This document shows, piece after piece, positions 9,749-18,300 of a DNA stretch of 64,000 nucleotides. The notes below the pieces were generated by a model, which saw nothing but the letters and a program-made list of their open reading frames with translations, was not told where the DNA came from and made no database searches. Position 1 is the first letter of the stretch. Each line of letters begins with the position of its first letter. The stretch spans positions 1-64,000 of the forward strand of contig MQVI01000009.1 in assembly GCA_002002485.1 (NCBI GenBank), read 5' to 3'. This stretch comes from Pasteurellaceae bacterium 15-036681 (lineage in GTDB: Bacteria > Pseudomonadota > Gammaproteobacteria > Enterobacterales > Pasteurellaceae). Both the position numbers and the translations under genes were made by a program.

Positions 9749-9824
9749 TGGTGGGTCGTGAAGGATTCGAACCTTCGACCAACGGATTAAAAGTCCGCTG
9801 CTCTACCGACTGAGCTAACGACCC
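9749..9824 (-). tRNA. tRNA-Lys (UUU), copy 1
   Basis: 76 nt, identical to the two downstream copies, anticodon UUU, encoded CCA. First in the transcript; a promoter is expected in the A/T-rich stretch 9825-9935 (for example TATGAT-like on the minus strand near 9848), but I cannot fix it. Confidence 0.97.
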
Positions 9825-9938
9825 TTAACGTTGCGTAACAGGCGCATATCATACTGATTTTACGCGCTCGATCAACCTTTTTTTTATAATTTTAATTTAT
9901 TTGCGTAGTTTGCAAGCAAAAATAAGAAAAAATAATCG

Positions 9939-10001
9939 CCCTCTCTCTGTTTGAATGACTGAACGTCATTCAAACTCTCTCTCCCGCAGGCGAGAGAGAG
10001 G
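9939..10001. repeat. CT-arm/TGAAC-loop palindromic element
   Basis: CCCTCTCTCTG (9939-9949), then a perfect 10-bp hairpin (TTTGAATGAC, loop TGAAC at 9960-9964, GTCATTCAAA), then CTCTCTCTC-CCGCAGG-CGAGAGAGAG (9975-10001). Same architecture as 27026-27092 and 27129-27189. It begins 11 bases after the tpiA stop codon and may double as its terminator. Confidence 0.75.
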
Positions 10002-10011
10002 AAAAAGTTAA

Positions 10012-10782
10012 TTATGCTTTTGCTTTTTCAGCTGCTTTTACGATTACCGCAAATGCTGGTGCTTTTAATGATGCACCGCCTACTAATGCGCCATCGATAT
10101 CTGGCTGAGTGAATAACTCTGCCGCATTCGCATCATTTACAGAACCGCCGTATTGGATAATTACTTGATCTGCCACTGCTTGAGATTGTTTTGCAATATG
10201 ACCACGGATAAACGCGTGAACTGCTTGCGCTTGCGCTGGAGTTGCTGATTTACCTGTACCGATTGCCCAAACTGGTTCATAAGCGATTACTGCACCGTTA
10301 AATGCTTCTGCGCCTAAAGTATTTAATACTGCATCTAATTGACGTGCGCATACTGCTTCAGTTTGACCCGCTTCGTTTTCAGCTTCTGTTTCACCGATAC
10401 ATAATACCGGCACTAAACCTGCTGTTTTTAATGCAGCAAATTTTTTCGCGATAAATTCATCGCTCTCTTTGTGGTAAGTACGACGCTCTGAGTGACCGAT
10501 AATGATATATTTTGCACCAAAATCTTTTAACATTTCAGTTGAAATATCACCAGTAAATGCACCGCTAGTGTTTAAATCCACATTTTGTGAACCTAATGCG
10601 ATCACATCTTGGCTCGCTAATGCTGCTTCTGCCTCTGCAAGATACATTACTGGTGGAGCGATTGCTACACCACAACCTTTAACATCTGCTAATTCAGCTT
10701 TTAAACCTGCAATTAATTCTTTAGTGAATGCTTTGCTACCGTTTAATTTCCAGTTACCCATTACGAGTGGACGACGTGCCAT
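10012..10782 (-). CDS. tpiA: triosephosphate isomerase
   Basis: Glycolytic isomerase interconverting dihydroxyacetone phosphate and glyceraldehyde 3-phosphate; cytosolic TIM-barrel dimer. 256 residues from the ATG at 10782 (GGAG upstream; the longer frame has no family match). Active-site residues are visible: Lys12 in GNWKLNG, His97 in IGHSERR, and Glu169 in [12 protein letters not shown]. Phosphate-binding GGSV and LVGGASL loops are near the C-terminus. Divergent from the S6 autotransporter gene; a CRP-like site lies in the shared upstream region. Confidence 0.97.
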   Translation of the reverse strand: MARRPLVMGNWKLNGSKAFTKELIAGLKAELADVKGCGVAIAPPVMYLAEAEAALASQDVIALGSQNVDLNTSGAFTGDISTEMLKDFGAKYIIIGHSERRTYHKESDEFIAKKFAALKTAGLVPVLCIGETEAENEAGQTEAVCARQLDAVLNTLGAEAFNGAVIAYEPVWAIGTGKSATPAQAQAVHAFIRGHIAKQSQAVADQVIIQYGGSVNDANAAELFTQPDIDGALVGGASLKAPAFAVIVKAAEKAKA

Positions 10783-10856
10783 TTGAGTTTCTCCTATGAT
10801 GAGTGAAAAATAAAAATACAAGCGGTGCAAACTATACCAAATTTTACAAAAGATTT

Positions 10857-10872
10857 TATGATTTTTATCACA
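10857..10872. promoter_or_regulatory. candidate CRP site between tpiA and S6 autotransporter
   Basis: TATGA-N6-TCACA (10857-10861, 10868-10872), nine of ten positions of the CRP consensus TGTGA-N6-TCACA, with A/T-rich flanks. It is 66 bases from the autotransporter ATG and 75 from the tpiA ATG; either or both could be regulated. Confidence 0.45.
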
Positions 10873-10937
10873 AATTTATAGGTTAATTGCTAAAATACAC
10901 TCCTTTTCCATTGTGTTTACTATAAAAATAATCAAGT

Positions 10938-13900
10938 ATGAAGAAAACAACTAAACAACAAAATATTTTTAAGGTTAGTCTAGCTGCCTCTGTGGTTGCA
11001 ACTAGCTTACTAAGCTTATCCGTTGAAGCTTCTCGCGTTCGTAGCGATGTAGATTACCAATACTTCAGAGATTTAGCTGAAAACAAAGGTCAATTCACCG
11101 TTGGTGCAACTAATATTACTGTGTATGACAAAGACGGTAAGGAAGTGGGCATTATGTTGCCGAATATTCCTATGCTTGATTTCAGTGCGACTATCCGTAC
11201 AGGTGGTTACGCAACATTAATTGAACCACAATATGTAAATAGTGTGGAACATAATGGAAGCTACGGTTTAGTGCAATTTGGTTACGCGGGTGTTAATCCC
11301 GATGCACATTACTATGACTACAATTTAGTGGATCGTAATAACTACTTCAACAATAGTAGCACAGCTATTCCACGAGAAACCTTAACAAGAGATTTAAGCG
11401 AAGACTATCACACGCCACGTTTAGCAAAATTAGTGACGGAAGTTGCACCAATCGAAACCTCTGAAGCAGGTATTGACGGTTTTGCTTATATCGATAGAAC
11501 CAAAGAATCGCGTTATACCTACTATTTACGTGCAGGTTCAGGCGGTCAACGTATTGAACACCCAAATGGTACCATTGAAGCCGTAAGTGCAATTGGACCT
11601 TACTTAACAGGTGGGGTACCAATGCGTCCATATACGTCAATGATTGGTGCAATTAACTTTAATGGTAATGCCTATACAACACATTTTGGCCCAATGGTCT
11701 CTTTCACTCAAGGTGGCGACAGTGGCTCTGGTCTTTATGCTTGGGATAGTATTGAGAAGAAATGGGTATATGCTGGCGCGATTGTAACAATTTCAGACGT
11801 AAACAATAACTATCTACTTTATCGTCCACAATATACCGCAAATCTAAAAGTGGAAGATACCGCTGGCACATTAACTCCAACAACAGCTCAAAACTTTACT
11901 TGGGCAATGAATGGCACCAACAGCAGCACGATCAGCAATAGCGATAACAGTATCAAACTTGATGTAAGTACCTATGATCCATCTCTAGCTAGTACAGATA
12001 CTGCTCAAGCTCGCCCTTCTTTAAATAACGGTAAAAATGTTTATATTGAAGGCGCTGAAAGTACAATCACCTTAAATTCAGATATTAATCAAGGTGCGGG
12101 TGCATTACATTTCAATACAAGCTCAACAGTTAAAGGTGCGACTACCAATACAACTTGGTTAGGTGCTGGCGTTTCTGTGGCTCAAGGTTCAACAGTCAAC
12201 TGGCAAGTACATAACCCAGAAGGGGATCGCTTATCAAAAATTGGTGAAGGTACGCTTAATGTCACTGGTACTGGTGTAAATAAAGGTAGCATCAGTGTAG
12301 GTGATGGTACTGTTATCCTAAATCAGCAAGCCGATAGCACAGGTAATAAACAAGCCTTTAGTGAAGTCGGGATTGTAAGTGGTCGCCCAACAGTAGTATT
12401 AGCGGATAACAAGCAAGTTGATCCAAATAATATCTACTTTGGCTATCGTGGCGGTCGTTTAGATGTAAATGGTAATGATCTCACTTTCAACTACATTCAA
12501 AATGTGGATGATGGTGCGCGTATTGTTAACCATAATGCAACTCAAGAAGCGAATGTAACTATTACAGGTCGTAAAGAAATTCCTTCTATAACAAATGATG
12601 ACTTAGTGATGAAGGAATGGGGACAAGCTGATGGAGATGTTTATGAATATGTCCGTTGGGGGCAAACAAGTTACTTTGTTTCGAAAACTAACCGATATAG
12701 TTCTTACTTCCCTGCTCACGGTGCATCTAACGATAACTGGGAATTTATCAGTCACGATAAACAAGAAGCGTTAAATATTGTTACATCTCGTAAAAATGAC
12801 GTTATCGCAGAACAGAATAAGAGCGAGCTAGTAACTACAGCGGCTTATAACGGTCATTTTGGTGAAAGTGATTCAACTAAAACCAATGGCAAATTAAACG
12901 TCACTTATAATCCACAAAAAGATCATCTATTGATGATCTCAGGCGGTACAAACTTAAACGGTAACTTAACCGCTGAAAGTGGCACATTATTGCTTTCTGG
13001 TCGTCCTACGCCACATGCTTATGATATGACCAATAATAAAGATGTGGTTTATGATGATGACTGGCTAAACCGTAGCTTTAACGCAACCAATATTAACGCA
13101 AGCAACAATGCGACTCTTTATGTTGGGCGTAATGTAAGTGAAGTAAATGCAAACTTCACCGCAAAAGATAATGCAACCTTAAGTTTAGGCTTTATTGATC
13201 AGAAAACACCTGTTTGTATTCGTTCAGACTACACTGGCAATATGAGTTGCGAAGTACAAACATTAACTGAAGAAGTGGCTAAAACAGTACCTGTAACCAA
13301 TATTACGGGTAATACAATCTTAACGGGTAATAGCAGCTTAGTACTAGGGAAAGCAAATTTAGTCGGTCAAGTTCAAGGTGAAGCAACAACTCAAATGAGT
13401 TTAAGCAACCAAAGCCACTGGGTGATGACCGGCAATAGCACTGTAGGTAATTTAACCCTTGCTGAAGGTTCACAAATTACCCTAAACAAAAATGGTACTA
13501 GCCCATATAACACCTTAACTGTTGGTAACTTATCGGGTAATGGTCTATTTAACTATGCAGTAAATATTGCAGAATTGGTGGGCGATAAAGTAGTCGTAAA
13601 CGGCACGGCAAGCGGTACTCACAAGCTTAATATTCGCAACAGTGGACAAGAAGTTGATCAAGCTCAACGTTTAGATCTCTTAACGGTAAATGGCTCAAAA
13701 AACAATTTATCAGTGAGTTTAGCAAATACTAATCAAGAGGTTGATCTCGGTGCTTACCGTTACCAGCTAATTGAAGATGGTAATGTGTTCCGCTTATACA
13801 ATCCTGAAGCAGAAAAAATCCAAACCCAAAATGGCGAAGGCGTAACTGCTGAGGCATTACCTGAGTTTGAAATGCCTGTAAAAGCTCAAAATGGTGAAAG

Positions 13901-15002
13901 CGTTACTGCTGAAGCACTACCTGAATTTGAAATGCCTGTGGAAACAGCAAAAGGGACAAGCGTTACTGCTGAACCATTAGAAGATTTGCATTTTCAAATT
14001 GATCCATTAACCGTAAAATTACCAAGCTATGAGATTAATGAAGGTGTAGCAGATACAGTGCTTTACGAGCCAGCAAAACCAGAGTTCACTGTTAGTGAAG
14101 AAAAACCTGCTCAACCAACACAAGCTGACATTACCAGCCGTTATACAAATACAGCGGTTTCTGAGCTTTCGGCACAGGTAAATTCAGTGCTACAAGTGAG
14201 TGCTGGTGTTGATCAAATTATTCGTGAACAAGGCACAGATAGCTTGCGTGTTTGGACTAAAGGTGAAAACCAAAAAACGCAAAATGAATCGGAAAACTAC
14301 CGCTTGTATAGCCAAGAGTTAAATCTCACTCAACTGGGTGTAGAAAAAGCTGTGGGCGAAAAAACACAAATCGGTGCGATTCTTTCTCACTCAAAAGCGG
14401 ATAATAAATTTGATGACAATATCAACGGCAAAGCAAAATTAACTCTATTTACCGTTTATGGTAAAAAAGCGTGGGAAAATGGCGTATTTGTAGGTGTTGA
14501 TGCAAGTTATGGTCAAGCGCGTAACGAAATTGCGAGCGATATTCGCTTTAAACGTAGCATTAGCTCTGTGGGGGTAAATGTGGGTCGTGCATGGGATATT
14601 TTAGGGGTTGAATTAAAACCTTCTATCGGTGCTCGTTATAACCATTTATCTGCGGCTAACTACAACTTTGATGGTGCGCAAGTAAAAACTCAAGCAGTAG
14701 ATTTAATGGCATACAATGCAGGCTTATCATTAAGTAAAACAATGGCTTTAGGTACAATTAGCTTAACGCCTGAAATTTCATCTTACTATGTGGATGCAAG
14801 CCATAAAAATTTACAAGGTAATGCGTTAATCAATGTGAATAACCATAACTTTAACCAACAATTTGGTCGTTACTTCCGCCATGAATTAGGTTTAAATACC
14901 AGCGTGGGTAACTGGTCTGTCGCAACCAAAGTTGGTTTATTAGACGGCAACCAATTTGGTAAACAGCGTTTTGCATCATTGAAAGTTGGCTATAGTTGGT
15001 AG
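10938..15002 (+). CDS. S6-family serine protease autotransporter (IgA1 protease/Hap-like)
   Basis: 1354 residues. A signal peptide ends near residue 31 (VEASRVR). The protease domain carries His105 (SVEHNG), the likely acid Asp156 just before PRLAKLVTEVAP, and Ser262 in GGDSGSGL; this triad spacing is typical of S6 autotransporters. A long beta-helical passenger follows, with a cysteine pair near residues 757-770. Then come 20-residue tandem repeats (VTAEALPEFEMPV), a Pro/Glu-rich linker, and the C-terminal outer-membrane barrel ending KVGYSW. Family knowledge: members cleave host IgA, or self-process and act as adhesins; the substrate here is unknown. A related, larger gene follows directly. 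Confidence 0.9.
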   Translation: MKKTTKQQNIFKVSLAASVVATSLLSLSVEASRVRSDVDYQYFRDLAENKGQFTVGATNITVYDKDGKEVGIMLPNIPMLDFSATIRTGGYATLIEPQYVNSVEHNGSYGLVQFGYAGVNPDAHYYDYNLVDRNNYFNNSSTAIPRETLTRDLSEDYHTPRLAKLVTEVAPIETSEAGIDGFAYIDRTKESRYTYYLRAGSGGQRIEHPNGTIEAVSAIGPYLTGGVPMRPYTSMIGAINFNGNAYTTHFGPMVSFTQGGDSGSGLYAWDSIEKKWVYAGAIVTISDVNNNYLLYRPQYTANLKVEDTAGTLTPTTAQNFTWAMNGTNSSTISNSDNSIKLDVSTYDPSLASTDTAQARPSLNNGKNVYIEGAESTITLNSDINQGAGALHFNTSSTVKGATTNTTWLGAGVSVAQGSTVNWQVHNPEGDRLSKIGEGTLNVTGTGVNKGSISVGDGTVILNQQADSTGNKQAFSEVGIVSGRPTVVLADNKQVDPNNIYFGYRGGRLDVNGNDLTFNYIQNVDDGARIVNHNATQEANVTITGRKEIPSITNDDLVMKEWGQADGDVYEYVRWGQTSYFVSKTNRYSSYFPAHGASNDNWEFISHDKQEALNIVTSRKNDVIAEQNKSELVTTAAYNGHFGESDSTKTNGKLNVTYNPQKDHLLMISGGTNLNGNLTAESGTLLLSGRPTPHAYDMTNNKDVVYDDDWLNRSFNATNINASNNATLYVGRNVSEVNANFTAKDNATLSLGFIDQKTPVCIRSDYTGNMSCEVQTLTEEVAKTVPVTNITGNTILTGNSSLVLGKANLVGQVQGEATTQMSLSNQSHWVMTGNSTVGNLTLAEGSQITLNKNGTSPYNTLTVGNLSGNGLFNYAVNIAELVGDKVVVNGTASGTHKLNIRNSGQEVDQAQRLDLLTVNGSKNNLSVSLANTNQEVDLGAYRYQLIEDGNVFRLYNPEAEKIQTQNGEGVTAEALPEFEMPVKAQNGESVTAEALPEFEMPVETAKGTSVTAEPLEDLHFQIDPLTVKLPSYEINEGVADTVLYEPAKPEFTVSEEKPAQPTQADITSRYTNTAVSELSAQVNSVLQVSAGVDQIIREQGTDSLRVWTKGENQKTQNESENYRLYSQELNLTQLGVEKAVGEKTQIGAILSHSKADNKFDDNINGKAKLTLFTVYGKKAWENGVFVGVDASYGQARNEIASDIRFKRSISSVGVNVGRAWDILGVELKPSIGARYNHLSAANYNFDGAQVKTQAVDLMAYNAGLSLSKTMALGTISLTPEISSYYVDASHKNLQGNALINVNNHNFNQQFGRYFRHELGLNTSVGNWSVATKVGLLDGNQFGKQRFASLKVGYSW
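13826..13985 (+). repeat. 60-bp in-frame tandem repeat
   Basis: Two full copies and a partial third of a 60-base (20-codon) unit encoding QNGE-G/S-VTAEALPEFEMPV, at 13826-13885, 13886-13945 and 13946-13985. It sits between passenger and barrel. The frame is kept, so copy number could change the spacer length without breaking the protein. Confidence 0.85.
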
Positions 15003-15055
15003 TCAGTAACAATTAATGCTGTGCGTTTTTAACGCATGTTCTAAACTTTGTATTT

Positions 15056-15091
15056 AACGTGAGTAGCTTTGAGCTATTCACGTTTTTTTTT
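15056..15091 (+). terminator. Rho-independent terminator after first S6 autotransporter
   Basis: A 13-bp stem with one G-U pair (15056-15068 with 15072-15084), a 3-base loop and a run of nine T. It suggests the two tandem autotransporters are separate transcription units. Confidence 0.9.
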
Positions 15092-15309
15092 GATAATGCA
15101 AGACTAAAAGGTTGCTTAAATTGAGTATGATAAAGATAGATATACATCATTATGATGCATTTTTTGATGCTCTGGCTGATTAGATCACATAAAAAAATCA
15201 ATTTGTCTAATAACTATTAAAACAGAAGGAAATTATTGTAAAGATTCTTGTATTTATATATTCAAATAGTAAGTTTCTTCTATTTTGTAATTATTGTGAG
15301 ACAAAAAAC
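15092..15309 (+). other. gene-free spacer between tandem autotransporters
   Basis: The 307-base gap holds the terminator at 15056-15091 and a small hairpin (TGCGTT/AACGCA, 15022-15036). The rest is A/T-rich, presumably the promoter of the second autotransporter, with GTGAG about ten bases before its ATG. I see no further gene or repeat. Confidence 0.6.
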
Positions 15310-18300
15310 ATGTCGAAATCATTATCTAATCAACCTCTGTTCAAACTAACTTCTTTAGCCTCATTAGTTTTATTGTGTGGTACTTCTTCCTATGCGTCTA
15401 CGGTACGCAGTGATATCAATTACCAATATTTCCGTGATTTTGCTGAAAACAAGGGCGTATTTAGCGTTGGTGCAACTAATATTGATATTAAAAATAAAGA
15501 GGGGCAAAGTATCGGTACAATGATGGCAGGGATAAAAATGCCTGATTTTAGTGCCGCTGAGCGTGTAAATGCGATTGCCACAGCCATTGCCCCTCAATAT
15601 ATTGTGAGTGTTGAACATAACTCTGGCTATGGTAGTGTTGAATTTGGCGATCGCGGTCATCGTGCAGACGCACACAATTTTAAATACCAAATAGTTGATC
15701 GCAACGATTACCCTGATAACAACAATGCGCCCAAAGATTATCATACTCCTCGCCTACATAAATTGATCACTGAGATAGTGCCTGCAGGAACTTATACAAC
15801 TGATCTCAAACATGATATTTATTTCGACACTAACCGTTTTGGACCTTTTGTACGTTTAGGTGCTGGAGCACAGCATATTCGTGATAAAGAAGGTGCACAA
15901 ACTGCTTTAGCAAATTCTTATACTTATCTCACAGGGGGAGCCGCACAAAAGCTAGTGCAAACTAATACAGGCTTGGCTGATGTAAGTAGTAGCCTTTATG
16001 AAAATCATTATGGACCAATGGCAACCTATGGTATGCCAGGGGACAGTGGCTCGCCTATTTTTGTGTGGGATAAGCAGGAAAATCGTTGGGTGCTATTTAG
16101 TGTGCTCAGCAACTATTGGGGAGATAACGGTGAACGTAATCGCACGATGGTCATTCGTCCTGAATATAATCACCAGAAGCAACAAGAAGATATCGGTGCA
16201 ACTATTCAAAATACTATTCATGACAATGTGTATCTTTGGAAAGCCAATGGCAAAACGAGCTCAATTAGTGATAACAGTGGTAATAGCTATCAAGTCGATT
16301 TAGCCGATCTTCAATCCTCTGGTGCTGATTCGGAAACAGCGAAACCATCACTAAATCACGGTAAAACATTCCATATTGAAGGTAACCGTAGCACGTTGAT
16401 TTTAAAAGATAATATTAATCAAGGGGCAGGGGCAATTTACATCAATGCAGGAGTGGCCATTAAACCTGAATCGAATCAAACTTGGCAAGGTGCAGGGATT
16501 GTCGTTGAACAGAACAAACGAGTTGATTGGCAAGTTAAAAATCCAGAAGGTGATCGCTTATCGAAATTAGGTAAAGGCTATCTGCATGTCAATGGCGTAG
16601 GCGAGAATAAAGGTTCGATCAGCGTGGGCGACGGAACGGTTGTGCTTGAGCAACGTGCGGATAGTCAAGGTCACAAACAAGCTTTTAAGGAATTGGGGAT
16701 CGTAAGTGGCCGACCTACTGTCACATTGATGGATAATCAACAAGTCGATTTAAATAATATCTATTTTGGCTATCGTGGCGGTCGCTTAAATTTAAACTCA
16801 CACAACTATGAAGCTCGTCGTATCCAAAATATTGATGATGGTGCCAAAATCGTCAATAACGGTTCTGGTGCCACAAATCTTACCCTAACTGGACGTAAGA
16901 GTTTTACCGAGAGTGATATTCAATGGGGTAAATGGGCAGAAACAGGCAAAGACTTATATGAATATGTGAATAATCATCGCCGTAATCGCACCGATTACTT
17001 TATGCTGAAAGGTAGCCCAAATGGTTATTATCCGCTCGATCAAAATAGTGACGGCAACTGGGAGTTTTTATCAAGTGATAAACGCACTGCCATTCAAATG
17101 CTGGTTAATCGCCGTAATCAAGAAGTGGCTCATGACACCTACAATGGTTATTTTGGAGAAGATAGTCAAGGTTACTATAACGGTCAATTGAATATTCGTT
17201 ACAGCCCAACTATCAAAGATTCAGCGGTATATAACATCACCGGTGGTTTAAATCTTAATGGCGATTTTACCGTTGAAGGTGGTAATCTGTTGCTATCTGG
17301 TCGCCATACTCCACACGCTTATGACTATCTAAAAGGGCAAGAGGTAATTGATGAAAAAGATTGGATTAACCGTAGATTTAATGCGACAACTTTAATCACC
17401 AATAACGATGCGAATCTCTTTATTGGGCGTAATGTAACACAGGTTAATAGTAACTTTATTAGCCGCAATACTTCGAAACAGTATCTTGGTTTTGAACAAG
17501 AGAAAGGCACTATTTGCCACTATTCTGATTTCACTGGTAAGACAAACTGTCAAGCGCAAGCGGTTATTTCAGCAGATACTTTTGCACAATTACCCACAAC
17601 CCAAATTCGCGGTAATGCAATTGTAGCAAATCAAAGCGAATTACACTTAGGTAAGGCTAATTTCTATGGCGTGATACAGGCTGACCCACAAGCAAAAATC
17701 AATATTAGTCGTCATGGGCAATGGATTAATACTGGTGATAGTAAAGTTGGTCAATTAACACTAGCGTCAGGAGCTACAATTACCCTTAATGAAGCATTCC
17801 AAAACGGTGCATTGCCTACTCGCTTTAATAAACTAGTTATTGATGGCAATTTATCTGGTATAGGGCGTTTTAACTATTTAGCAAATGTTGCCGAACAACA
17901 AGGCGACCATGTAACCGTCAATGGTGTGGCTCAAGGTGCATTTTTATTGGCTTTAAAAAATACAGGGCGTGAACCAAATGCGGTAAGTCCATTAAGCCTG
18001 CTTACTTTAAAAAATACTCAACAGGATCAGCATAAAGTAACTGTGGCATTAGAAAATGGTTATGTGGATCTAGGTACATATCGTTATATTTTGGCAAATC
18101 AAAATAATGATTTCCGCCTATATAGTCCATTGCGTGATGCAGAAACTCGCCCAACGATCACTGCTGATTCTATCCAAAATGCATTGGATGAGGCGCAAAA
18201 TACGCTGAATCGTTACAATCAAGAAATGGCAAGCGTAAATCAAGCCTTTGAGGCTCGTCTTGCTGAAAAAGAGCGTGCAGAGCAGGAATTAAATCAAGTC

